NCBI GenBank assembly: GCA_017620015.1
Contig: JAFZRE010000032.1
Coordinates: 119,009-183,008 of the forward strand
DNA length: 64,000 nt
DNA from: Bacteroidales bacterium
GTDB taxonomy: Bacteria; Bacteroidota; Bacteroidia; Bacteroidales; ML635J-15
Direction: 5' to 3'
Part shown: positions 25,513-33,208 of the stretch, piece by piece
How the letters are laid out: each line of letters opens with the position of its first letter
Numbering within the stretch: the stretch's first letter is position 1
Program-made: the position numbers and the translations under genes
The notes under the pieces: model-generated
What the model was told of the DNA's origin: nothing
Seen by the model: only the letters and a program-made list of their open reading frames with translations
The model's database searches: none

Positions 25513-25609
25513 GCGTTGTCACAATTTTTGTTTGCTGTCGCGACAAAAATATGCGCCAACGCTCAAAAAAGCATCCGCTTTTCTATAAATATGTAACCTC
25601 TCCGAGGTT
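25513..25609. repeat. Composite palindromic repeat, copy 2
   Basis: GCGTTG/CAACGC ends (25513-25518, 25557-25562), ATTTTTGT/ACAAAAAT inner arms and the REP AACCTC-TCC-GAGGTT (25595-25609), as at 12985-13080. It makes up most of the 327-bp spacer between 25408 and 25736. Confidence 0.8.
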
Positions 25610-25735
25610 GCTATGTTGCTACAAAACCAAGCCTACGCATTTCGTTGTTAATATAACAACTTGACTCGCCGAATTTTGTATTGATTTGTAAAAAAAAATT
25701 GGCGAACAACAATAACAAGAAATAGAGAAACTGAA

Positions 25736-26077
25736 TCAATATGGCTCAGCGTGTTCGATGTTGTCAAGGACATCAATGATATGCTTGCCATCATCAAGAA
25801 CAAAATTCTTGATAAGGTCGTTTGCATCTTTGAAATAGTGCCCATACGGACTACCGAATCGTGTCATATTGCCGTCTTGACCGAAGCACTGATATGTTCC
25901 ACTTACATCATTTTGAAAATAATAGGCCTTGCCTTTGTAAACCAGCTCAAGGTCACAGTTCTGAACTGCAAAGTCGTAAAGTATGACTTCGTGGTCGCCG
26001 TTCTTGTATCCGTGGTATTTATCACCATACTTTTTATAGTCGGGCGGGAACTCTTTGTTTGTAGGAAAATCGCACAT
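25736..26077 (-). CDS. Hypothetical protein, 113 residues
   Basis: I chose the ATG at 26077 (MCDFPTNKEFPPDYKKYG); the upstream TTG is less likely. The protein is rich in Tyr, Asp and Gly, beta-leaning, without signal peptide. Its C-terminal helix ends NIEHAEPY. I do not recognise a family. It follows the 26108 gene by 30 nt on the same strand, so it belongs to that small operon. Confidence 0.6.
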   Translation of the reverse strand: MCDFPTNKEFPPDYKKYGDKYHGYKNGDHEVILYDFAVQNCDLELVYKGKAYYFQNDVSGTYQCFGQDGNMTRFGSPYGHYFKDANDLIKNFVLDDGKHIIDVLDNIEHAEPY

Positions 26078-26107
26078 TACAGCCAAATGTTACCAACAAA
26101 TTATTAC

Positions 26108-27031
26108 CTAATCATCTTTCTCCACAAAATCATGATGCTTATCATAATCCCATTCTTCAGCCTCACCATTTTCTATGTATTCGTTCATCTCCTTTTCTCC
26201 AATAATGGCATTTGTGTTCTCATTGTAAAAAATAGAGCCGCCATTTGAAGCCCCTAATTTCCACCAAATTCTATCCTTATAAACATACTGTGAACTCCAA
26301 ATATCGCTCACTGGCACATATTCGGCAAGTTGAATTCTTTCTGTATCCTTGAACCTTAAAGGAAGAACCTTTGCTTTTTCTCTAATTTCATCCGGCAATT
26401 GCTCTGCTTTCAATGGAAATTCCGGGTTGATTATTTTTATTGCCGGTTCAGAGGCTACAGAATAGTCTTGGTGGTAGATATAAAATGGGAATCTGTCATT
26501 TCCAGCAAAATTTTCATTTATATCATCTTCATAACTATATATAGGTGGATAATATTTGGCTATAATTACATCGTTCTTTTCCAATGCATCAACTATTTCT
26601 TTGTTCGAATGGAAATTAACATAAAACAATCCTTGCTTTTTGGAAATACAAATAGGCGGTCTCTCCCATTTCTTAGCAACATGATGCTTTAGAATTTCAA
26701 CTTTGGACATATCAATTTTAATAATTACATCCCACCAGTCAACATTAAACCACCCATCCGATGTTTTTTCCCAGCTTCCCATAGTGCCAATAGGTTTTGT
26801 CAACAATGGTTTTACCTGCTCGTCTGTAAGTTTCAACATTCTAAAACCAGTTTCATCGTCATAAGAGAAATCATCCCATAATACTTCATCTACATCATTT
26901 TCCCTATATTCACCAACAGGCACAGGACCATTGTCTTCAATGTCGAAAACCCCGACATTGCCATCTTCATCGACACAATACCACGCTGTTGCCATCGAAT
27001 GTGTTGCAGGATATTCCTTATCTGTTTTCAT
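26108..27031 (-). CDS. Paralogue with MKTDKEYPATHSM start, 307 residues
   Basis: The ATG at 27031 gives MKTDKEYPATHSMATAWY with DNGPVPVGE, matching the 476-residue protein over about the first 40 residues and more loosely to residue 230 (FPFYIYHQ against APYYIYHQ; similar AEYVP segments). It lacks the cysteine cluster and ends in an acidic tail. No domain is recognised. The upstream 50 bp are also shared with its paralogue, so one copy arose by duplication with its promoter. Confidence 0.75.
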   Translation of the reverse strand: MKTDKEYPATHSMATAWYCVDEDGNVGVFDIEDNGPVPVGEYRENDVDEVLWDDFSYDDETGFRMLKLTDEQVKPLLTKPIGTMGSWEKTSDGWFNVDWWDVIIKIDMSKVEILKHHVAKKWERPPICISKKQGLFYVNFHSNKEIVDALEKNDVIIAKYYPPIYSYEDDINENFAGNDRFPFYIYHQDYSVASEPAIKIINPEFPLKAEQLPDEIREKAKVLPLRFKDTERIQLAEYVPVSDIWSSQYVYKDRIWWKLGASNGGSIFYNENTNAIIGEKEMNEYIENGEAEEWDYDKHHDFVEKDD

Positions 27032-27082
27032 TTCTATAAATTTTTCACAGACAAAATTAAGCAACATTTTATGATTGACAAA
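27032..27082 (-). promoter_or_regulatory. Conserved upstream region of the paralogue, copy 2
   Basis: Matches 25409-25458 with about five changes. Confidence 0.65.
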
Positions 27083-27087
27083 AAATC

Positions 27088-27333
27088 TTACCAAGTTGAA
27101 TAGTCAGTTATGTTCAATTTTTCGCCACACACTGGACATACAATCGAAATACCTATCCCGATGCCACTTGACATATCGGTTTCGTATTCGTATTTAATGT
27201 CCTTGCTCTGCTTGTGCATGATGTAGTGTTTGTCGGCAAAGGCTAATGCATCTGCATATTCTTGTTCAGACAATTCATACCGCCGTCCGAACACTTTCAC
27301 ATATTTTAACAACATGATTATTTTTTCCTCCAA
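27088..27333 (-). CDS. Small hypothetical protein with CPVC motif
   Basis: This 81-residue protein has a basic helical N-terminal half and a glycine-rich C-terminal part with CPVCGEK, half of a zinc knuckle. A second start at 27315 is possible. It lies 7 nt after the 63-residue gene and 56 nt before the paralogue gene, in one minus-strand run. Confidence 0.55.
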   Translation of the reverse strand: MEEKIIMLLKYVKVFGRRYELSEQEYADALAFADKHYIMHKQSKDIKYEYETDMSSGIGIGISIVCPVCGEKLNITDYSTW

Positions 27334-27340
27334 ATAGTTA

Positions 27341-27532
27341 TCATTTTTCCTTCAATTCCACCTCAATCGCATCGTCTTCCCATTTCAAATCGGGAAACAG
27401 ATTACTGTCTATTTCGTGAACGCCAAACATATCGTACGCCTCACACAACCAACATCCGTTTTCATTGTAGCGTACTGGCGGTTCAACGACAAACAAGTTC
27501 AACTTTCCGTTTTTATCTCGTGTAACCCACAT
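27341..27532 (-). CDS. Small hypothetical protein, 63 residues
   Basis: The product begins MWVTRDKNGKLNLFVVEPP and ends FPDLKWEDDAIEVELKEK. Short proteins with this start and end are common hypotheticals in Bacteroidota and their phages. It is the first gene after the third portable-promoter repeat, which lies 19 nt upstream. Confidence 0.6.
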   Translation of the reverse strand: MWVTRDKNGKLNLFVVEPPVRYNENGCWLCEAYDMFGVHEIDSNLFPDLKWEDDAIEVELKEK

Positions 27533-27550
27533 ATTCAGTTATTTAAAATT

Positions 27551-27600
27551 TCGCCGCAAATTTATAACCCCAGTGCGCAACCTATTTGCGTAGTCGAAAA
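27551..27600 (-). promoter_or_regulatory. 50-bp portable-promoter repeat, copy 3
   Basis: Same block as at 19918 and 22836, here with -7 box TAAATTTGC on the minus strand, directly before the 27532 start. Confidence 0.75.
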
Positions 27601-27639
27601 AATTAAATAAATTTGCAAAAATTTTCATTTTTCACGATT

Positions 27640-28674
27640 ATGCCAGCAAGTAAAAACGCGTTGATACGCTACAAAACCATAGACCAGTGCCTGCAGCGAC
27701 GCAACCGCCTGTGGACTCTCGACGACCTTATTGATGCCTGCTCCGACGCTCTGTACGAGTACGAGGGAAACACGAACGGAATAAGCAAGCGTACCATTCA
27801 GCTTGACATCCAGAATATGCGCAGCGAAAAACTCGGCTACAACGCACCAATCGTCGTAACCGACCACAAGTACTATTCATATTCCGACCCAAAATTCAGC
27901 ATCACCAACTCGCCCATTACCGACTTCGACATGAAGGCAATGACCGAAGCAATTACTGTGCTGAAGCAACTTAGCGGTTTTTCGCAGTTCGGTGAACTTG
28001 AAGAAGTCATAAACCGCCTGAACGACCATGTTTCATCGTTGCAACACAAGACGCAGCCAGTCATTTTCTTCGAAAAGAACGATCGTCTTCGTGGTCTTAA
28101 TTATATTAATATGTCGTACGATGCCATTGTTGCAAAGCGTCCGCTGGATATTATGTACAAGTCCTTCAAGTCGCCGAAAGCCAATCCGTTACGCTTTTCT
28201 CCGTATGTACTGCGCGAATACCGCAACCGCTGGTTTCTGTTCGGGAAGGCAAAAGGCGTAAACATGATTCTCAACCTCGCGCTCGACCGCATAGAGTCGA
28301 TGGAAATGGGCGAAGCGAAGAACTACATCGAAAATACCGACTTCGACCCGGTTGCATATTTCGACAAGATTGTCGGCGTAACACTCTACGACAAATCCGA
28401 AAAGAACATAGTATTCTGGGCAAGTGCAGACCACACGCCATATATTGTCACTAAACCTTTCCACAAGACGCAACGGATGATAAAGCAGTACGAGGACGGT
28501 TCAGCCGACTTTGTAATCAGAGTTATCTGGAACAGGGAGCTTATCCGCGAATTCTTGGGTTTTGGCGATGGTCTTGTCGTAAAGTCGCCACGGCAACTGG
28601 TGAAACGAATGACAGAACAGTCGGAAGGGATGTATAGGAATTATTGTGGCGGAAAGAAGACGGAAGAGGAATAG
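27640..28674 (+). CDS. WYL-domain transcriptional regulator
   Basis: From the ATG at 27640 (MPASKNALIRYKTID) the 344-residue protein has an N-terminal winged helix (ISKRTIQLDIQNM as recognition helix) and a WYL domain (about 150-235) with PLRFSPYVLREYRNRWFLFG, then a WCX-type C-terminal part. WYL regulators sense ligands or nucleic acid and often control accessory or defence loci. It is convergent with the MoxR/VWA pair. A second WYL gene lies at 39145. Confidence 0.88.
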   Translation: MPASKNALIRYKTIDQCLQRRNRLWTLDDLIDACSDALYEYEGNTNGISKRTIQLDIQNMRSEKLGYNAPIVVTDHKYYSYSDPKFSITNSPITDFDMKAMTEAITVLKQLSGFSQFGELEEVINRLNDHVSSLQHKTQPVIFFEKNDRLRGLNYINMSYDAIVAKRPLDIMYKSFKSPKANPLRFSPYVLREYRNRWFLFGKAKGVNMILNLALDRIESMEMGEAKNYIENTDFDPVAYFDKIVGVTLYDKSEKNIVFWASADHTPYIVTKPFHKTQRMIKQYEDGSADFVIRVIWNRELIREFLGFGDGLVVKSPRQLVKRMTEQSEGMYRNYCGGKKTEEE

Positions 28675-28709
28675 ATATGGCAAGGCAAGAGCCTTGGTTT
28701 TAGATGTTG

Positions 28710-28775
28710 TAGGCTGGAGCCTACGACAAACTTGATAGGCTGGAGCCTACGACAAACTTGTGCCTACGACAAGTT
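28710..28775. repeat. Tandem hairpin repeat between convergent genes
   Basis: Two 25-bp units TAGGCT-GG-AGCCTA plus CGACAAACTTG (28710-28734, 28736-28760) and a partial third. Each unit is a hairpin. CAAGGC/GCCTTG just upstream (28681-28696) may end the WYL transcript. Confidence 0.65.
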
Positions 28776-28793
28776 AGAGCTTTTTTTGATTTG

Positions 28794-30179
28794 CTAAAAC
28801 TCTATCCAGCAGACTTTTCCCGTCTTTTTCATCCAGTCCTTGTGCTCGTTGTATTCTTGTTCGCCCTGACAAATCCATAGCACCTTTGTTCGCATCGGAA
28901 AATCGACTTTTGGGGGAGGGGCGTAGCCGTCGGTGAGGATGATAAGTCCGTCGTACTGACGATGTTCGCGGATGTAGTCGAAGATGGGCTGGAAGTCAGT
29001 CCCGCCACGACCGGTGATTTTTATTTCTTTGGATGCTTTCTTGAAAGTTTCAAGTTCCCTGAGTTTTGTGTCGAACTGGATAGTGTCGATTGTTTCGATA
29101 CCGTACTTGAAGAAGCGGGCAATTACCGAGTAAAACGCCTGTAAGGTCTTGCTTGTTACCGAACCGCTGACATCCACACCAACAAGCAGTTTTGATGCCA
29201 ATTCGTAGATGCTTCCCATCTGTTCGAATCCGCTGCGGCGGTTGGGGCGCATTCGCGTCAGGTGTCTGTGGCTCGACAAGATGCTCGTGTGGAAACTTGA
29301 CAAAACTTTGCGGTAGTCGAGCTTTACGATCAGCGAAGCTTTTATCTGCTCTACCATATCGCCAGGAATGCTTCCCCAGTTGGTTGTGCTTGTGATTATC
29401 TCGTTGATTTCCTGTTGTTTCAGTTCGTCTTCTTCCCAAAGTGCAGAGTGGTCGCGGGCTGATTTTATGTCCTGCTTTGTGAATCCGTTTTTATCCTTTT
29501 TTTCGCCTAGTCCGTTGCCGAACTCGCTTTGCGAGTCGTCGCCGACAGAGGCTTCGTTGTCGCCATCGTCGGCGCCTTCGCCGTTCTGGTCACTTTCACA
29601 GCTACCACTATCAGAGTTGTCGTTTTCTCCATTGTCGGCATTTCCTTCGCCATCATTTCCATCACCTTCGTTACCGTTTCCACCATCGTTGTTTTCGTCT
29701 TCACTTTCATCCTGATTATCGCCGTCGGTCTTGTCGTCGCTGTCGTCTTCGCTTTTTTCTGGCGTTGTGGAAGATTGGCGAAGTATTTCGTTAAGTTTGT
29801 CCACATACCATTCAAAGCATTCTCCAGCAGGTAGTTGGAAATTGTCGGCGGAAATGAAATGCAATGTTTTGAAGTTGTAGTGCTGACCGAGAACCATATC
29901 GCTGCCGAACGAAAGTGCTTCGGGAAGAGAATTTTCGGGCTGACGTTCGTAGGGATGCTTTAGGAAAAGGCGAATCATTTCAGAACGCAAGGCTTCTTCG
30001 AGTTCTGCATCGGTGAAAGTACTCATTATGTTTGGGTTGTATTCCACCATTCCCTGTCCGCAACGGATGGGGCAGTCCATCAGCACGTTTGTCGCAAGCT
30101 GGTGGGTGCAGTAAATCGAGAACAGCGCAGGCTCGACAAGGAACCACCGTTCGCTTATCTTCCGAATCCGTTCTTCCAT
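28794..30179 (-). CDS. VWA-like metallopeptidase-related protein (DUF2201)
   Basis: This 461-residue protein has an N-terminal DUF2201-type helical domain (about 1-135), a very acidic Asp/Asn/Gly/Glu spacer (about 140-230) and a C-terminal VWA domain with a MIDAS motif DVSGS (336-340), GRGGTDF and ILTDG. Such proteins pair with MoxR ATPases as chaperone-like machines. The MoxR gene ends 2 nt upstream on the same strand, so the two are one operon. The target is unknown. Confidence 0.9.
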   Translation of the reverse strand: MEERIRKISERWFLVEPALFSIYCTHQLATNVLMDCPIRCGQGMVEYNPNIMSTFTDAELEEALRSEMIRLFLKHPYERQPENSLPEALSFGSDMVLGQHYNFKTLHFISADNFQLPAGECFEWYVDKLNEILRQSSTTPEKSEDDSDDKTDGDNQDESEDENNDGGNGNEGDGNDGEGNADNGENDNSDSGSCESDQNGEGADDGDNEASVGDDSQSEFGNGLGEKKDKNGFTKQDIKSARDHSALWEEDELKQQEINEIITSTTNWGSIPGDMVEQIKASLIVKLDYRKVLSSFHTSILSSHRHLTRMRPNRRSGFEQMGSIYELASKLLVGVDVSGSVTSKTLQAFYSVIARFFKYGIETIDTIQFDTKLRELETFKKASKEIKITGRGGTDFQPIFDYIREHRQYDGLIILTDGYAPPPKVDFPMRTKVLWICQGEQEYNEHKDWMKKTGKVCWIEF

Positions 30180-30181
30180 TC

Positions 30182-31252
30182 CTACAGGTTTTTGATGAAA
30201 TTGGTCATCTGCGAATACAGTTCAGGCGCTTCGGTAAGTATGAAGACAATCGCCTGTGTGTAAGTGCCTTTCTCATAAATAGACACGAAATGCGCGAACT
30301 CTTCCTTTTTCTTCGGCGATTGCAGACCTTTTACATATAAGGCAAGGTTTTGCGCGATTGTAGGCTTTTCGTCGTCGGAAATTTCCTGTGTTTCGAGGAA
30401 GCGGAAGATTGATTCGTTTGCGACTGCTGTTTCGTGAAGCATATACTTGTCAATCTTTGCCTTGTGTTTTTCGTAGTTCATCAGGATTTCCTTTGCGCTG
30501 AGGACTCTGTTCTGCGAAATTGAACTCATGAACGCAGTAGTTGCCTGTGCTCCGACGATTCCTGAAATTATTTTCTTGTGTATGGCTTTAAGTTCTGGGC
30601 AATCCTTTATGCAGTCGGAAACTTTTTTCCATGCGCGGCGGTCGGGACTTTTGTCGAGACCAGTTTCCTCGCCAGCCTTGTCGCAGGTGTCGAGAAAACG
30701 TGGATTTTCCTGAATGAAGGTAATGACACGCTCGTCAACTTTCTGTTCGGCTGCCCACAACAACCATTCGGCAGCAGTAGGACGGAAGTTGTATATGTTG
30801 AATCGTGACACAAGGGCTGGGTCGAGGTCGGTGAGCTGATATTCTTCACCTTCGTTGACTGCCGAAACCAAACGACTGCCTTCTGGAAGGCTTCTGCCTG
30901 CCAGTTTGCGGTTCAATGCCAAGTCCATGATTGTCTGAAGCACTTCTGGGCGGGCGCGGTTCAGTTCGTCGAGGAAAAGAACAACTGGCTTGCCGTCGGT
31001 CGGGAACCAGTAGGGAGGCATAAACATTGTCTTGCTAGTGCTTTCGTCAAGACGCGGAAGACCGATCAGGTCGCCCGGGTCACTCATCTGACCGAGGAAA
31101 AGTGCGGTAACCTTCATGCCTTTCTTTTCGAAGAATTCGGTGAGAATTTCCGACTTTCCAATTCCGTGTTTTCCGACTAACATAATGTTCTGCTTGTCGG
31201 GCGTTGTCTCGAGTATTTCTTTCAGTTCCTTGGTGTTAACGTTTGTTGCCAT
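30182..31252 (-). CDS. MoxR-family AAA+ ATPase
   Basis: This 356-residue AAA+ protein has Walker A GKHGIGKS (27-34), FLDELNRARPEV (Walker B and sensor region) and SAVNEGEEY, as in MoxR/CbbQ-type ATPases. Together with the VWA protein it should form a metal- or cofactor-insertion or remodelling complex. It has two tandem minus-strand -7 boxes upstream. Confidence 0.92.
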   Translation of the reverse strand: MATNVNTKELKEILETTPDKQNIMLVGKHGIGKSEILTEFFEKKGMKVTALFLGQMSDPGDLIGLPRLDESTSKTMFMPPYWFPTDGKPVVLFLDELNRARPEVLQTIMDLALNRKLAGRSLPEGSRLVSAVNEGEEYQLTDLDPALVSRFNIYNFRPTAAEWLLWAAEQKVDERVITFIQENPRFLDTCDKAGEETGLDKSPDRRAWKKVSDCIKDCPELKAIHKKIISGIVGAQATTAFMSSISQNRVLSAKEILMNYEKHKAKIDKYMLHETAVANESIFRFLETQEISDDEKPTIAQNLALYVKGLQSPKKKEEFAHFVSIYEKGTYTQAIVFILTEAPELYSQMTNFIKNL

Positions 31253-31280
31253 ATTCTAATTATTTTCATTTTTTTGGTTT

Positions 31281-31343
31281 GCAAAGATAGTTTATCTGAC
31301 GCACTTTGCGTACATTGTTTTTATAAATTTCGTGGCAAAGATA
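31281..31343 (-). promoter_or_regulatory. Tandem -7 boxes before the MoxR-VWA operon
   Basis: TATCTTTGC on the minus strand at 31281-31289 and again at 31335-31343. No TTTG at -33 spacing was found for either. Confidence 0.55.
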
Positions 31344-31381
31344 TGTGTAAGGTGTGACAAAACGTGTCGTAGGTTGTTATT

Positions 31382-33172
31382 TTATTTGAACCATTGTTTT
31401 ATTGGCACATCGAATCCTGTTCCACGCATGAAGTTATAGGTGGCAAGGTTCAGTCCGCGTTCAAACTTGCTCCAATCTGGTGAGCCGTTGCAAGTAAATG
31501 GAATTTCGTTGTTTGCGAAAGTGCCTGTTGGTTGTGGAACGTGCTTTGCGCCAAACTGTTGTGGATTTTGTCCCAATATTGAGTGGCAGGTCATGGCGTA
31601 GCGGTGCCAGAATGCCGACTGTATCAGTCCTTCTTCAAAAAATTGCCGTACGGTGTCAAGGCTTTCGTATAGTTCGCGTTCCGTCTGGCTTGGAAATCCG
31701 TACATCAGGTAGGCGTGGACTAAAATTCCGTTGTTGGCGAAATTGCGTAGAGTTTCGCGTACCGATTTGACGCTTATGCCTTTGTTAATCAGCTTTAATA
31801 CTCGTTCCGAGGCGACTTCTATTCCGCCGCTTACGGCTATGCATCCGCTTTGTGCCATCAGGAAGCAAAGTTCGTTGTTGTAAGCCGACTCAAACCTTAT
31901 GTTTGTCCAGTAACTGACTGTCATCTTGCGTTTTAGGATTTCTTCCGATAGGCTGCGGAGTACTGCGGGAGGTGCGGCTTCATCGACAAAGTGAAAGCCA
32001 GAAATTTCTGACTGCTTCATCATTCCTTCCATTCGGTCTACTATGGTGCTTGCTGGCGCGTGGTCGTAACGTTGTATGTAGTCGAGCGTTGTGTCGCAGA
32101 AAGTGCATTTTGCCCAGTAGCATCCGTGTGCTAGCATCATCTTGTTCCAGTGTCCGTTGCTCCAGAGTTGCTGCATAGGATTGGCGGTGTCGGCGGTGTC
32201 CAAGTATAGTTCGGTGTGTATTCCGTCGAGGCAGGGCGTACCTATTTCGCAAAAAGCCACGTTCTCCTTGCTGTCGATGTTAATGCACTCTGTATCACCA
32301 TTTTTGCCAAGTTTCATTGTCCGTACAAGTTCTCCGCCAGTGAGGATTCTTTCCAAAGGCAGTTCGCCGTCGTCGAAGGTTATTGTGTCAACGTACTTGA
32401 AAATGCGAGGGTCGGAGAGTTGCCGTAGTTCGGTGCTGACATATCCGCCGCCCATAGTGATTTGAATTTCAGGATGTTTCTCCTTTACAAACTTTGCACA
32501 TCGCAGACCACCGTAGAGGTTTCCGGGAAATGGTACGGAAAGTCCAAGATGGGTTGGGGAAGTTGCTGATATTTTTTGTTCGAGAAGTTCAAGCATCCAT
32601 TGGTCGATAAGATTTGGTTCCTTTGCCAGTTCGTCGTCAAGCGGTGTGAAGTCGCTGAGGCTTCGACATAGTTTTTCGGCATACCTAACCATCTCGAAAT
32701 GAGTGCTTATGCATTGTTGAATAACGTTGCCGATGTCTTCGATGAAAAGTGTGCATAAGTATTGCGCCTGATTGAAAGTTCCCGAAGTGCCGTAGTCCCA
32801 TTCCAGGTCTTCGGGGTTGGGCATACGTTTCTGGTTTGCCCAGAATTGCGGGTTGGCAAAAAGCCGTGCGAAAGTGTTGTCGCGCACTTGCAGGAATCTT
32901 TTCACAGGTTCTACCCATTTGGTGTAGAAGTCTTTGTTGGACAGTATTATTCTGATGTTCATAGCCTTTTTGCCAGAAACGTGAACGCCTTCGGCAAGGT
33001 CGAAAATCTGGGAGATGCATTCGCGAGTTAAAATCTTGTCAATCAGTTCTATGCTAAGGTCCATCTGGTCGCAAGATATGTCTTTTCCGCGAAGGTAGCC
33101 AGTTAGTTGTTCTGTCGCTGGGTAGGCGGTGTTGATTTGCGTTAATGGCGGTGTTATTAAAAGGATATGCAT
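31382..33172 (-). CDS. B12-binding-domain radical SAM protein
   Basis: This 596-residue protein opens with an ITPPLTQINTAYPAT segment, continues with a cobalamin-binding Rossmann region, and has the radical SAM triad in HGCYWAKCTFC near residue 350. YGFPSQT and a helical C-terminal part follow. Members catalyse methylations or rearrangements. It is the last gene of the run tetR-activase-radical SAM, 36 nt after the activase gene. Its substrate is not clear. Confidence 0.85.
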   Translation of the reverse strand: MHILLITPPLTQINTAYPATEQLTGYLRGKDISCDQMDLSIELIDKILTRECISQIFDLAEGVHVSGKKAMNIRIILSNKDFYTKWVEPVKRFLQVRDNTFARLFANPQFWANQKRMPNPEDLEWDYGTSGTFNQAQYLCTLFIEDIGNVIQQCISTHFEMVRYAEKLCRSLSDFTPLDDELAKEPNLIDQWMLELLEQKISATSPTHLGLSVPFPGNLYGGLRCAKFVKEKHPEIQITMGGGYVSTELRQLSDPRIFKYVDTITFDDGELPLERILTGGELVRTMKLGKNGDTECINIDSKENVAFCEIGTPCLDGIHTELYLDTADTANPMQQLWSNGHWNKMMLAHGCYWAKCTFCDTTLDYIQRYDHAPASTIVDRMEGMMKQSEISGFHFVDEAAPPAVLRSLSEEILKRKMTVSYWTNIRFESAYNNELCFLMAQSGCIAVSGGIEVASERVLKLINKGISVKSVRETLRNFANNGILVHAYLMYGFPSQTERELYESLDTVRQFFEEGLIQSAFWHRYAMTCHSILGQNPQQFGAKHVPQPTGTFANNEIPFTCNGSPDWSKFERGLNLATYNFMRGTGFDVPIKQWFK

Positions 33173-33208
33173 TGAATTTGTTTTGTTAAGTGCTTGTATT
33201 ATAAGAAT

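Noticed and set aside
23978..27031. MKTDKEYPATHSM segment as a RiPP leader peptide
   Set aside because: The proteins are 307 and 476 residues with large folded parts, and no core peptide or protease gene is seen; kept only as a possible modified protein.
28710..28775. Repeat units as a CRISPR array
   Set aside because: Units are only 25 bp, directly abutting with one base between them and no spacers; no cas genes nearby.
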